Below are positions 48,701 through 56,069 of a stretch of DNA of 64,000 nt, piece after piece. Location: the NCBI GenBank assembly GCA_037974335.1, contig CM075729.1:118860434-118924433 (forward strand). Direction: 5' to 3'. A program made the position numbers and the translations under genes. Each line of letters starts with the position of its first letter. Within the stretch, counting starts at the first letter, position 1. The stretch is from Prionace glauca. Its lineage: Eukaryota > Chordata > Chondrichthyes > Carcharhiniformes > Carcharhinidae. The notes under the pieces were generated by a model that was given only the letters and a program-made list of their open reading frames with translations, was not told where the DNA came from and searched no databases.

Positions 48701-50921
48701 CTTCGGTAATTGTCAAAATCTGCTTGGAGATTCCTTCTGCGAAGGAATATTTTCTGTGTTGAAGCGCGGTATAAATATAATGGGGTTGTTAATTTTCATT
48801 ACAAATGAGCTCGCTGCAACTCAGAACACAAAACAAAATCAAAATATTTTGTGCCTAGTGTTGCTGTGAAAACAATGAAATCACTAGATATCTGTAGCTA
48901 TACAAGTAAATATATTATTGTAGGAATAGTTACTTTAATTGTAAAAATTGCCTACCCGTTCCTTGCCGGTCCTGTGGCTGCACTGTTAACATTAAACTGG
49001 CCGATTTTGTCCCCATTGAGTGACTAATGGATAATTCATATATCCCGCTGTCATTCAGTTGCAAATCTTTCAACAGCAAGGAAGCATTTTCTGGGAAAAG
49101 GACAGTTCGACGTTTATAGTCTTCAGGTACAGAAAGGTAGTGGCATCGCCCTGTGTGCATGTTGTCTCGCTTCGATATGCATCTATAGTCCACAATTCGC
49201 GCCCCAGTTTTTCTGAACCATTTGATCCGGAGGTACCCGTTGTTGTCTGAGATTGTATAAGAGGCGGATAGGAGCACAGACTGATTAACTGTTCCATTAA
49301 GACTGTCCTGGTTCATCCTCACTGTTACAGCGGCTTAAAGGTGGAAGTAATAATTGTTTCAGTATAAAAGCGACAATGTCGAATTAATCAGTGCAAAATT
49401 GTTCAAGCAATAACATTTATGTATTTATTAGTCACAAGTAGGCTTACAGTAACACTGCAATGAAGTTATTCTGGAAATCCCTGGTTGCCACATTCTGGCA
49501 TCTGTTTGGGTTCACTAAGGGGGTATTTAGCATGGCCAGCACGTCTTTCAGACTATGGGGGGGAAACCAGAACATCCGGAGGAAACCCATTCAGACACAG
49601 GGAGAATGTGCAAATTCCACACAGACCGTGATCCAAGCCAGGAATCGAACCCAGGTCCCTGGTGAGGCAGCAGTGCTAACCACTGTGCTGTAAAATATTG
49701 AAGTGGACATTCATTGTATTAACACACTACATGATGATCGTACAATAAGGACATTATGCTCCACAGCTCATTATAACTGGGGTCTTTGCAATGACATTTC
49801 ATGATAACATTTCACTCATATTTGTGGAAGGCTTGATTCACATTACACATTGAAAATTTTTCATCAGTTTTTTAAAAATTTATCCATACTGCAATGAAGT
49901 TACTGTGAAAATCCCCTAGTCGCCACACTCCAGCGCCTGTTTGGGTACACTGAGGGAATATTTAGCATGGTCAATGCACCTAACCAGCGCATCTTTTGCA
50001 CTGTGTGACATTTCATAGTAACATTAAGGGGAAGCGATGGCCCAGTGGTATTATTGCTAGACTATTAACCCAGAAACTCAACTAATGTTCTGGGGACGCA
50101 GTTTCAAATCCTGCCATGGAAGGAAATGGAGTTTGAATTCACTTAAAAAAAAATCTAGAATTAAGAATCTACTGATGACCATGAAACTATTGTTAGGAAA
50201 ATCCCATCTGGTTCACTAATGTCTTTTAGGGAAGGAAATCTGCTGTCCTTACCTGGTCTGGCCTAAGTGTGACTCCAGAGCCACAGCAATGTGGTTGACT
50301 CTCAACTGCCCTTGGGCAATTAAAGATGGGCAATAAATGCTTGTCAGCCAGTGACACCCATGTCCAATAAATGAATAAAAAAAATCACTAATATTTCTGA
50401 CAGGTCTAACTCACTTTTATATCAGAGTTATACACTAACTGATGGAAGTAATGCTGATATTGGAATAATGTAGAACAGGATCAGGCAGCATGGTGACACA
50501 ATGGTTAGCACTGCTGTCTCTCAGCGCCAGGGCCTGGGTTCGATTCTAGACTTGGCTGATGGTTTGGGTAAGAAGCTCTTTCGAAGCATTGGTGCAGAAT
50601 CAATGGGCCAAATAGTCTCCTTCTGCACTGCAGGGATTGTACGGATATGCAGTGGTCAAATTCAACAACCATTAAAAATCAAACACAATTCTTATTTGAG
50701 CAGAGTTGCAACAGATGAACACGCAGATATACTTTCATAAGCATTGTGTGCAGTAAACATGTATTATCCCAGATCATTCCTCCATCTTTCACAATCCAAG
50801 TCAATGTTAAAACATATTTTATACGTTAATTGTAGACACACTCACCAATCAGAACAAGGGGAGTAAAAGCAAAAAGAGAGATATCAAGCAATGTGGAAGC
50901 CCAACTTCTTTTGAGTAACAT
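30564..50921 (-). CDS. Gene B: single V-domain, single-pass Ig receptor with tyrosine tail (multi-exon model)
   Basis: Five exons join in frame on the minus strand: 50921-50846, 49321-48956, 36243-36142, 35168-35113 and 30701-30564, giving 738 nt, 245 residues plus stop. Layout: signal peptide, V-like Ig domain without the B-F disulfide, membrane segment VRYLTLVVILFFVCFTV, a basic juxtamembrane exon, and a terminal exon with VLYSDMK and NVYVTDED. YSDM fits YxxM, the SH2 target of PI3-kinase p85, and is close to an ITIM (V.Y..M rather than L/I/V). The 12.7-kb intron between the V and membrane exons holds repeats and a second signal-peptide exon at 38.2 kb, so the real transcripts may be two separate genes. 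Paralogue of gene A by membrane-exon length, phases and tail-exon phase switch. No C2 exon was found. Confidence 0.65.
30860..31545 (-). mobile_element. CR1-type LINE 3' end, reverse
   Basis: Long clear frame: LLGLDGLSYKERLDRQGFYS, EFIEVYKIMRGIDKVDNQYL, TRGHRFKVLGERYK, VMTVWNKLPEVVVEAGTILS. Lies between gene B exons 5 and 4. Confidence 0.92.
31764..31945 (-). repeat. SINE S1 tail half, reverse
   Basis: 'catagaatcctacaatgcagaaggaggccattctgcccatcgagtctg' to 'ggcaattcagcatggccaattgc'; the head is missing. Confidence 0.88.
31946..33520. other. Unassigned intronic sequence
   Basis: About 1.6 kb with low GC, some open frames of 60-100 codons and no recognised domain. The stretch 33350-33480 ends in 'attcttaaataaactttatttgataaaagctcccttgtgggtcatttgaatc', which has the look of a retroelement terminus but cannot be placed in a family from this window. 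Confidence 0.4.
33523..33820 (-). repeat. SINE S1, reverse
   Basis: 'tcatagaattcctacagtgcagtctacactgaccacaatcccacccaggc' to 'gacagcagtactaaccactgtgccattgtgctgcccc'. A short deletion near its tail. Confidence 0.9.
33830..34690 (-). mobile_element. LINE reverse-transcriptase fragment, old
   Basis: On the minus strand YMAFLNLSHDFGSNNSKTLW, KLVQRFGCPATFVTLLQLLH matches the RT block 'Y.AF.DL.KAFD.VNR..LW..L.KFGCP..F' of a widespread fish LINE. The middle is interrupted by an 84-bp insertion. Many stops; family not determined. Confidence 0.6.
34158..34241. repeat. 84-bp templated insertion copied from 36.3 kb
   Basis: Bases 34156-34243 are identical to 36318-36405 (88 bp by eye). Here the block is flanked by direct repeats ggaatgaatga (34147-34157 and 34242-34252), and at 36.3 kb it is not, so this copy looks like the inserted one. 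Confidence 0.88.
34775..35092 (+). repeat. SINE S2, forward
   Basis: 'ggtggtggctcagtagttaatagtgctgcctcacag' to 'acagtaacttcattgcagtgttaatgtaagcctacttgtgacactaataaataaactt'. It ends 20 bp from gene B exon 4. Confidence 0.92.
35113..35168 (-). CDS. Gene B exon 4, juxtamembrane tail
   Basis: Acceptor ...ctcccgtag, donor GTAAGT, 56 nt, entering phase 1 and leaving phase 0. Reads CKRMQKQTEKENATWDGR: a basic stop-transfer cluster then polar residues. The same switch of phase is found in the gene A tail exon at 3335-3414. Confidence 0.75.
35220..36140. other. Gene B intron, no gene seen
   Basis: AT-rich, apparently unique sequence. A possible short CR1-like end at 35598-35655 ('gaatggcgagacacgcttgaaggacctgaaggcctactactgcttctatgtcttgtgttctta'). 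Confidence 0.5.
36142..36243 (-). CDS. Gene B exon 3, membrane segment
   Basis: Acceptor ...cttattgcacag, donor GTAAGT, 102 nt, phase 1-1. Reads TDKKRTPGVEAK then VRYLTLVVILFFVCFTVKTQ. One hydrophobic pass with basic residues after it. Same length and phase as gene A exon 8 and the same following exon type, so the two are probably homologous. Confidence 0.8.
36463..36787 (+). repeat. SINE S1
   Basis: 'gtgggcagcacagtggcagagtggtgagcactgctgtccc' to 'gactgaatagcctgcattggcactgtaccgattct'. Confidence 0.88.
36858..37035 (+). repeat. G-rich tract
   Basis: Several runs of 4-7 G close together (around 36860-36890, 36913-36940 and 37017-37035), a sequence able to form G-quadruplexes. No other feature is recognised here. 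Confidence 0.7.
37322..37868 (-). mobile_element. CR1-type LINE 3' end, reverse, older subfamily
   Basis: 'catagagtcatacagtgtagaaaaggccatttggcccattgagtccgcactgacaa' at the terminus; minus-strand frame RGHNFRLRYRKFSGDLRKHFF and so on. Confidence 0.8.
37869..38095 (+). repeat. SINE S1 tail two-thirds
   Basis: Starts within the family at 'gtggcccatgtcctccaggtgctccaattccctcccacactccaaag' and ends 'ctgaatggcctccttctgtgctgtagggattttatg'. Confidence 0.85.
38187..38262 (-). CDS. Second signal-peptide exon (duplicate of gene B exon 1)
   Basis: ATG at 38262, 76 nt, phase 1 end at donor GTAAGG. Reads MSLKGNMGSSMCGVYFYTYS then LFALI. It has exactly the length of gene B exon 1 (MLLKRSWASTLLDISLFAFT then PLVLI), and the DNA on both sides is alignable with 50.75-51.3 kb. 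It lies 3' of the gene B V exon, so it serves either a shorter transcript or a third gene that has lost its V exon. Confidence 0.6.
38263..38600 (-). promoter_or_regulatory. Duplicated 5' flank of the second signal exon
   Basis: Aligns, with divergence, to 50922-51290 upstream of gene B exon 1: shared 'gttatagat.ctgttta', 'ttggaa.gatt.ttcagt', 'tatttcctgtttgct', 'ggtcttg.cat.agacag'. No TATA box stands out. Inferred promoter region. Confidence 0.45.
38655..39005 (+). mobile_element. L2-type LINE 3' end
   Basis: 'cctcagcaaagcagccagcatagttaaggaccccatgcaccccgg' equals LSKAASIVKDPMHPG of the L2 end; tail 'gtgacaataataaatcaaatccaatc'. Confidence 0.82.
39050..39560 (+). repeat. Degraded CR1-like fragment
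   Basis: 'ttggttaactcacatttagagtattatgcagtatggcctccacattgc' is the decayed counterpart of 'tggttaggccgcatttggagtacagcgtccagttctggtcacc'. Preceding bases fit the region before it. Confidence 0.5.
39561..40220. other. Unassigned intronic sequence
   Basis: AT-rich, no exon pattern found on the minus strand. Confidence 0.4.
40222..40527 (+). repeat. SINE S2, forward
   Basis: 'gctggtggcactgtgacacagtggttagcgctgctgcctcacagctccaggg' to 'gtaactttgttgcagtgttgatgtaagcctacttgtgactctaataaataaactt'. Confidence 0.93.
40845..41990 (-). mobile_element. CR1-type LINE, reverse, ~1.1 kb of 3' ORF2 and end
   Basis: Minus frames: KFEDGTKIGGIVESSEGYLG (FADD region changed), LQRDFYQLDQWTDEWQII, SFSMLGFIGQNIEYRSWDFL, MVSVWNKLPEVVVEAGTTLS. 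Several breaks. Confidence 0.88.
42000..42448 (-). repeat. tRNA-module S3 at the 3' end of a CR1
   Basis: Starts with (CAAAGAA)n 'aacaaagaacaaagaacaacccagcatgggaaacaggcccttcggcccaatgagcccgtgcc' and carries 'ggcccaaatccatgtatctgcacagctagcagtgatagtcactgagctgttgtgg'. It adjoins the CR1 body that follows. Confidence 0.85.
42449..45870 (-). mobile_element. Nearly complete CR1 LINE (ORF1 esterase, APE, RT)
   Basis: Read on the minus strand. 5' UTR about 45870-45670. ORF1 (about 45665-44770) has a CxxC..C..C start (FSCVRCHMW, HICIKCLEL), a coiled, charged stretch, then an SGNH-esterase-like part with IIIHTGEKDVG and the DGEHLN box. ORF2 begins with an APE-type endonuclease (44710-43943: TETWL, VDDFNLPGVDW, SDHK) and goes on to reverse transcriptase (43885-42449: APVPDGIYPRLL, DFSKAFDKVPHG, GVPQGSVLGPLLF, SKFADDTK). 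A few frame breaks; YADD-type box intact. The 3' coding part after the RT is missing. Confidence 0.92.
45871..46870. other. Unassigned; G-rich and direct-repeat patches
   Basis: 45890-45955 holds several ttggcactgcca-like repeats; 46028-46045 has a run of about ten G. The rest (46300-46870) is AT-rich with nothing recognised. Confidence 0.5.
46878..46985 (+). repeat. SINE S2 tail fragment
   Basis: 'aattctccctcagtgtacccaggagtgtagggctaggggattttcacagtaacttaattgcagcattaatgtaagg'. Confidence 0.85.
47090..47985 (-). mobile_element. CR1-type LINE 3' part, reverse
   Basis: Minus frames: [81 protein letters not shown]. Terminus 'gagtcacagaggtttgcagcgtggaaacagaccctttggcccaa'. Confidence 0.92.
48231..48573. 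repeat. Foldback element with hammerhead-like ends
   Basis: Left end 'aagtctcacaacgccagattaaagcccaacaagtttatttggtatcacaaa' is the inverted partner of the right end 'ataaaccttatggactttaatctggtgttttgagactt'. Inside the right arm is ctcacctgatgaaggagcggcgctccgaa. The same arms occur at 62486-62773. Confidence 0.78.
48956..49321 (-). CDS. Gene B exon 2, V-like Ig domain without canonical cysteines
   Basis: Acceptor ...gccgctgtaacag, donor GTAGGC, 366 nt, phase 1-1. Reads DSLNGTVNQSVLLSASYTIS (B strand, no Cys), YLRIKWFRKTGARIVDYR (C strand Trp), RTVLFPENASLLLKDLQLND, SGIYELSIS (D.G.Y with E in place of Cys). Very like HEPACAM domain 1 (NGTVGKS.LLS, LF.NGSLLL.DLQL.D.G.YE..IS). Two extra cysteines flank the C'-D region (DYRC, GRCHYL) and may pair. 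Four N-glycosylation sites (NGT, NQS, NAS, NDS). Confidence 0.9.
49416..49692 (-). repeat. SINE S2, reverse
   Basis: 'atttatgtatttattagtcacaagtaggcttacagtaacactgcaatgaag' to 'aggcagcagtgctaaccactgtgctg'. Lies 95 bp upstream of gene B exon 2. Confidence 0.92.
49873..50008 (-). repeat. SINE S2 tail fragment, reverse
   Basis: 'aaaaatttatccatactgcaatgaagttactgtgaaaatcccctagtcgccacactccagcgcctg' to 'accagcgcatcttttgcactgtg'. Confidence 0.88.
50028..50390 (+). repeat. SINE S4, forward
   Basis: tRNA-like head 'ggggaagcgatggcccagtggtattattgctagactattaacccag' to 'caataaatgcttgtcagccagtgacacccatgtccaataaatgaataaa'. Confidence 0.9.
50483..50648 (+). repeat. SINE S1 with internal deletion
   Basis: Head 'ggcagcatggtgacacaatggttagcactgctgtctctcagcgccagggc' joined directly to the tail 'aatgggccaaatagtctccttctgcactgcagggattgtacg'; the middle 150 bp are missing. 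Confidence 0.88.
50846..50921 (-). CDS. Gene B exon 1, signal peptide
   Basis: ATG at 50921, 76 nt, phase 1 end at donor GTGAGT. Reads MLLKRSWASTLLDISLFAFT then PLVLI. A basic start and hydrophobic core fit a secretory signal. The identical length of the copy at 38187-38262 supports both as real exons. Confidence 0.75.
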
Positions 50922-51335
50922 TTAGTTACAGATGTTGTTTAACCGCTGACAGTGGAGTTTTGTTGGAATGATTGTTCAGTCACTGTGGGAATAACAGCAG
51001 CAATACTATTCCAAACTCCAGTCAAGGAAACAGATGAGGTTCGGCAGCAACAACTTGAAGTGAACTCCGCAATGTAGAAATCAACATTATTTTACTCCGC
51101 GTCAGAACCAAATCGACAGCATTTCCTGTTGGCTGAACGGTGCTCTCGAAACATGCTAGATGCCTTTTACACAGGTCCACACAGGTTTTCAAACTGTGGT
51201 CTTGATATCAGAAGATTGAATTACCACTGGGGTCTTGCAATATTCTGCCATAACCCCTGATGACACATTAGCACAACTCATGCTAGGAACAGGAATAGAC
51301 TCTTCAACACCTCAAACCTGACCCTTTATGCAGTT
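50922..51335 (-). promoter_or_regulatory. 5' flank of gene B exon 1
   Basis: Repeat-free sequence alignable with 38263-38600. It contains 'catttcctgttggctg' (an ETS-like ttcctg core also kept at 38.46 kb). No TATA box. Promoter role is inferred from position and conservation between the duplicates. Confidence 0.4.
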
Positions 51336-51341
51336 AAATTA

Positions 51342-51795
51342 TAAGAACATAAGAAATAGGAGTGGGAGTGGGCCATCTAGCCCTGCGAGCCTGCCCCACC
51401 ACTCAATAAGATCATGGCTGATCTGAAGTGGATCAGTTCCACTTTCCCACTTTCTCCCCATAACCCTTAATTCCCTTGCCTATCAAAAACCTATCTACCC
51501 GTGACTTAAATATATTTAGCGAGGTAGCCTCCACCACTTCAATGGGCAGAAAATTCCAAAGATTCACCACCCTTTGAGTGAAGAAGTTCCTCCTCAACTC
51601 TGATCTAAACTGCCCCCCTCCCCCCTTATCTTGAGGCTGTGCCCTCTAGTCCTGCTGAAATTTCTAAGCAGGAAGAATCTCTCTACTTCTACCCTATCCA
51701 TCCCCTTCATTATCTTATATGTCTCTATAAGATTCTCCCTCATTTTTCTAAATTCCAACGAGTACAGACCTCTATATCTTAACCGGTCTTGGTTT
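51342..51795 (-). mobile_element. CR1-type LINE 3' end, reverse
   Basis: 'ataagaacataagaaataggagtgggagtgggccatctagccctgcgagcctgccccaccactcaataagatcatggctgatctg' and on. Same subfamily as 54346-54865 and 60182-60500. Confidence 0.88.
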
Positions 51796-51969
51796 CATAT
51801 CTCTTAAACCTATACCAATTTTTTTTTTATATCTGAATTATATCCTGCTGTGGTTGGTGCTGAGATCATAATTGATCCCAATTTACACACGTGAGAAATT
51901 CAAGATAGCATATCAACTCTGCAGATGACACCCCATTAGGAGCAAAGTTAATTCAGAGGAAACGGAGCA

Positions 51970-52287
51970 CATAGTGGCACGGTGGTTAGCACTGCTGCCT
52001 CACAGCACCAGTGACCTAGATTCAGGTCTGGCCCTGGATCACTATTTGTGTGGAGTTTGCACTTTCTCCCAGTGTTTGCGTAGATTTCCTCTGGGTGCTC
52101 TGCTTTCCTTGCACAATCCAAAGATGTGTGGGTTAGATTGATTGGCCATGATAAATTGATTTTGTGGCAGAGGGATTAGCAGGGTAAATGTGTGGGGTTG
52201 CAGGGATAAAGCCTGGGTGGGATTGTGGTCGGTACAGACTTGATGGGCCAAATGGCCTCCTTCTGCGCTAGAGGGATCCTCTGATTC
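51970..52287 (+). repeat. SINE S1
   Basis: 'catagtggcacggtggttagcactgctgcctcacagcaccagtg' to 'gatgggccaaatggcctccttctgcgctagagggatcctctg'. Confidence 0.88.
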
Positions 52288-52379
52288 TCTTAAAGATTGC
52301 AACCAATTATAAGCCATCAGGAAATTTGTTGGAAATAGCAAATTAATTCCAGTATAGACAGACGTGAGATATCGTGTTT

Positions 52380-52690
52380 TCATTGGAGATAAGAATAAAT
52401 AATACATTCCTTCGGAACTAAGAACCTAAATGAACAGAGGGTCAGAGAGATCTTGAGTAGATCATTAAAAGTAGCAATACAGATTAACAAAGCCACGTGC
52501 AAATAAAACAGAAGCTCCTTTCTGAAAGATGAGAATCCAAAGTGAAACAAGTTGTATAACATACCTACGTGAAACTTTGATTGATTCATGTTTAAAATAC
52601 TGCATACAGTTCTAATCTCCATATTAACAAAAGAATGTAGAAGCACTGAAAAAAAGATTTCCAAAATTAAACCAGAATTCTGAGGGTGTT
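52380..52690 (+). repeat. Degraded CR1-like fragment
   Basis: 'gaaactttgattgattcatgtttaaaatactgcatacagttctaatctccatattaac' is the decayed '[18 protein letters not shown]' region. No frame survives. Confidence 0.5.
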
Positions 52691-52914
52691 TCTCAACTTT
52701 TCTGACCCACAGTGCCACAATGTGCAACACGGATGGGCAATATACTCTTTTACACACATGTTGTAGGTGTTGTAAACGCATCTTTCCATTACATGACTAA
52801 GCAAGAATCCTTCTCACTTTTACCATCCTGTGTGGAAGGAATTACAGGTTGAATACTCAACCTGTGTGGCTGCATTATGAAAATCTTTGGTCATCAACAG
52901 TGGGACTTGAACAC

Positions 52915-53065
52915 AAAGCTTGCAAAGCAAGGGGTGGGGTTTTATGGCTTTGATCGCTCCGAAATTGGAAAATCTGGCCTGATGTCAATGGACCTTTCCA
53001 TGGCCCGCCCCTCTCCCACTCCAATTCCTGCGGAGGATGGGATAGTAAAATTTACCCCAAGATCT
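52915..53065 (+). repeat. Unclassified interspersed repeat
   Basis: 'ggggttttatggctttgatcgctccgaaattggaaaatctggcctgatgtcaatggacctttccatggcccgcccctctcccac' is the opposite-strand relative of 17615-17760. Confidence 0.55.
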
Positions 53066-53084
53066 CCTTTAGGCTGTAATTATT

Positions 53085-53685
53085 AGGAAAGATTGCATAG
53101 GCTAAACTCTAAAAAAGAAAGGTCTGATAGGTAAGCGAATGGGATGCTGGCCTTCATAGTGAAGGGGATTGAATATAAAAGTAGGGAGGTCTTGCTGCAG
53201 CTGTATAGGGCATTGGTGAGGCCGCAGCTGGAGTACTGTGTGCAGTTTTGGTCGCCGCACCTGCGCAAGGATATTTTAGAACATAGAACATAGAATATTA
53301 CAGCGCAGAACAGGCCCTTCGGCCCACGATGTTGCGCCGACCAGTTACAAAACAATGACCCACTAGCCTAAACCAATCCCTTTTCATCCATAAACCTATC
53401 CACTGCTCCCTAGACTGGATACAAACACGAGAGGTCATCATTTAAGGGTGAGGGGGGAGAGGTATAATTTGGAGGTGAGAGGAAGGTTCTTTACGCAGAG
53501 AGTTGTAGGGGTCTGGAACGCGCTACCGAGTAGGGTGGTGGAGGCAGGAACATTGGACTCTTTTAAGATGCAGTTAGATAGGCACATGAGTGAAACGAGA
53601 ATGGAGGGATATGGTAGGGGATATTAAATAGGGTTAAACCTCGGGAGACACCGGAAAGGCAGGCTGTAAGATTAATATTTTGACT
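53085..53685 (+). mobile_element. CR1-type LINE 3' part with an inverted CR1 piece inside
   Basis: 53085-53275 is forward CR1 ('gaatgggatgctggccttcatagtgaaggggattgaatataaaagtagg'); 53276-53405 is a reverse CR1 terminus ('agaacatagaacatagaatattacagcgcagaacaggcccttcggccc'); 53406-53685 is forward again ('tacaaacacgagaggtcatcatttaagggtgagggggg'). The middle piece inserted into the first element. Confidence 0.85.
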
Positions 53686-54152
53686 TTATTCCACAGGTGG
53701 AGGTCCACCTCGTGTCAAACGAGGGGCATTCACACGGCGGGTCGTGCCTGGGCTGCTCTTGGAAGTTCCCGGAGTGGCCTAGAACTTCGTGTCGGTGTGT
53801 GTGCTTGATCCTGGACCGGTAGATGGGCGCCGCAACAGCTCAGTGACTAGCACTGCTGGCTGTGCAGGCACATGGATTTGGGCCTGTGTCTGTGGGAGTT
53901 TGCTCATTCTCCCTGTGGTTGCGTGGGTTTCCTCCGGGCGCTCCGGTTTCCTCCCACACCCCAAAAATGTGCTCTCAGGCTAATCGGTTTTTACCAAATC
54001 GACACTATTTCTTCCCTGAATCTGACTGAGTAGGGTTCCATTCGTAGCCATGCAGGGTAGAATAGGTGTAGGGTGATGTGGCGGCGCGGGCTCGTTGGGC
54101 CGAAGGGCCTGTTTCCCGTGCTGGATTGTTCTTTGTTCTTTGTTCTTTGTTA
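53686..54152 (+). repeat. tRNA-module S3 at the 3' end of a CR1
   Basis: 'ttccacaggtggaggtccacctcgtgtcaaacgaggggcattcacac', tRNA-like 'caacagctcagtgactagcactgctggctgtgcaggcac', tail 'cgaagggcctgtttcccgtgctggattg' and (TTCTTTG)3. Confidence 0.9.
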
Positions 54153-54154
54153 AA

Positions 54155-54345
54155 CGCCCCCAAACTAGGTGCATTTACAACTGCAGCTGGCAGGGCATTC
54201 CAGTCCCTCACCACCCTCTGGGTAAAGAACCTATCCCTGACATCTGTCCTATAACTACCCCCCCTTAATTTAAAATCGTGCCCCCTCGTGCTAGCTTTCT
54301 CCATCCTAGGAAAAAGGCTATCACTATCTACCCTGTCTAAACCTC
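54155..54345 (-). mobile_element. CR1 fragment, reverse
   Basis: Minus frame EKASTRGHDFKLRGGSYRTD, VRDRFFTQRVVRDWNALPAA. It meets a forward CR1 fragment head to head at 54346. Confidence 0.85.
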
Positions 54346-54865
54346 TAGGCCTTGGAGGAAGTGCAGAGGAGGTTTACGAGGCTGATACCGGAGTTGAGGG
54401 GGTTGAGCTATGAGGAGAGGCTGAATGAACTCGGTTTGTACTCGTTGGAGTTTAGAAGAATGAGGGGAGATCTCATTGAGACGTATAAGATGATGAATGG
54501 GATGGATAGGATAGAGGTGGAGAGACTCTTCCCGCTCAAAAAAGACAGTAGGACTAGGAGGCACAGCCTAAAGATAAAGGTTTTAGAACAGAGTTGAGGA
54601 GGAACTTCTTCACTCAAAGGGTGGTGAATCTCTGGAATTCTCTACCCGTTGAAGTGGTGGAGGCTGCCTCGCTAAATATATTTAAGAAACGGGTTGATGG
54701 GATTTTGATAAGAGAAGGGATTAAGGGTTATGGGGAGAGGGCCGGAAAGTGGAACTGAGCCACGACAGATCAGCCATGATCTTATTGAATGGCGGGGCAG
54801 GCTCGAAGGGCCAGATGACCTACTCCTGCTCCTATTTCTTATGTTCTTATGTAGGTCTCCAAAAT
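54346..54865 (+). mobile_element. CR1-type LINE 3' end
   Basis: Frame LEEVQRRFTRLIPELRGLSY, EERLNELGLYSLEFRRMRGD, LIETYKMMNGMDRIEVERLF; ends 'gaagggccagatgacctactcctgctcctatttcttatgttcttatg'. Confidence 0.93.
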
Positions 54866-55094
54866 GATGAAAGGATACTGTTGGGACGACCGACAGATGT
54901 TTCTTCCAGTTGTGAAGGGATTCCAAACTAAGTTAGGAAAGCCACTACTAAATGAATTTGGTCAAAATGTCTTCACTTAGACAGTGATGAGAACGTGGAA
55001 CTTGCTACAACAGCGAGTGGTTAATGTGAATAGCATAGATGTGTTGTGCCCATCGCACTGTCTGTTTTATATAGTTGGCAAAGAATTGTGAGTA

Positions 55095-55370
55095 AAGTTA
55101 AAGTTTATTTATTAGTCACAAGTATGGCTTACAGTAATACTGCAATGAAGTTACTTTGAAATTCCCCGAGTTGCCACAGTCTGGCGCCTGTTCGGGGCAA
55201 AGCACCTAACCAGAATGTGGAAGGAAACTGGAGGACCCGGAGGAAACCCACGCAGACACAGGGAGAATGTGCAAAGTCCACACAGGCAGTGACCCAAGCC
55301 GGGAATTGAACCCAAGTCTCTGGCGCTGTGAAGCAGCAGCACTAACCACGGTGCTACCGTGCCACCCCAT
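55095..55370 (-). repeat. SINE S2, reverse
   Basis: 'taaagtttatttattagtcacaagtatggcttacagtaatactgcaatgaag' to 'aagcagcagcactaaccacggtgctaccgtgccacccc'; lacks ~40 bp in the middle. Confidence 0.92.
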
Positions 55371-55694
55371 TCTTCTTGTTAAACGTCTTATTAGTACAGT
55401 AATATTTATTTACACACACACAATTATTACTCATCCACACAATCAATACTAAATTATCTTACAGAATATTAAAGTTTAAGTCCCATCCTAGACCTTGACT
55501 TAACTTTTGTGTGACTGGCAAGTACCCCCAGTCAGATATTGGCCTTTATCTGCAAGTTATTTTCCGCAGTCTTCTGTGAGTCTGGTCTTTCGGTCTGATA
55601 CCCTAGCTCTGGTCTTCCTTCCTTCTTTGGTGTGGTGGCTCTCCTCGTAAAGTTCAATCAAGTGCTGCCACACCGATCTCTGGGTGTGTACCCA

Positions 55695-55800
55695 ACAGGT
55701 ACTCACCTGAAGAAGGAGCGAGACTCTGAAAGCTTGTGCTGTCAAATAAACCTGTTGGACTTAAACCCGGTGTTGCAAGACTTTTTACTGTATGTACCCA
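55695..55800 (+). mobile_element. Penelope-like/foldback terminal fragment with hammerhead-like motif
   Basis: 'caggtactcacctgaagaaggagcgagactctgaaagcttgtgctgtcaaataaacctgttggacttaaacccggtgttgcaagactttttactgt', intermediate between the 15.7-kb type and the foldback type. Confidence 0.78.
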
Positions 55801-56069
55801 ACAGCCATGCCTGTAAGTGCTGGAGACACGTAGGTCACATACCTCCCTCACAAATAATGGTGTCCCTGTGTCTGGTAAACAACCCGTTTTGATCAGAAGG
55901 TGTCCTTTGTCCTTGGTATGGCCTATATCCTGTGTATTCCAACATCAGCAGCTGCAGCCTGTTTATCTCTGTCCAATTTCTTCTGAGGCTATAGTCTGTC
56001 TGCTTCAGTGCTTGTCCAATTATCCCAGCGAGCTCTTGCAAATTGTCATCTTAGGGGCCCGTTTGGCCA

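Noticed and set aside
36300-48900. Search for a C2-type Ig exon between the V and membrane exons of gene B
   Set aside because: No W...Y.C pattern with splice sites was found by eye in the repeat-free parts (46.3-46.9, 48.6-48.95, 39.5-40.2 kb); a missed exon cannot be excluded.
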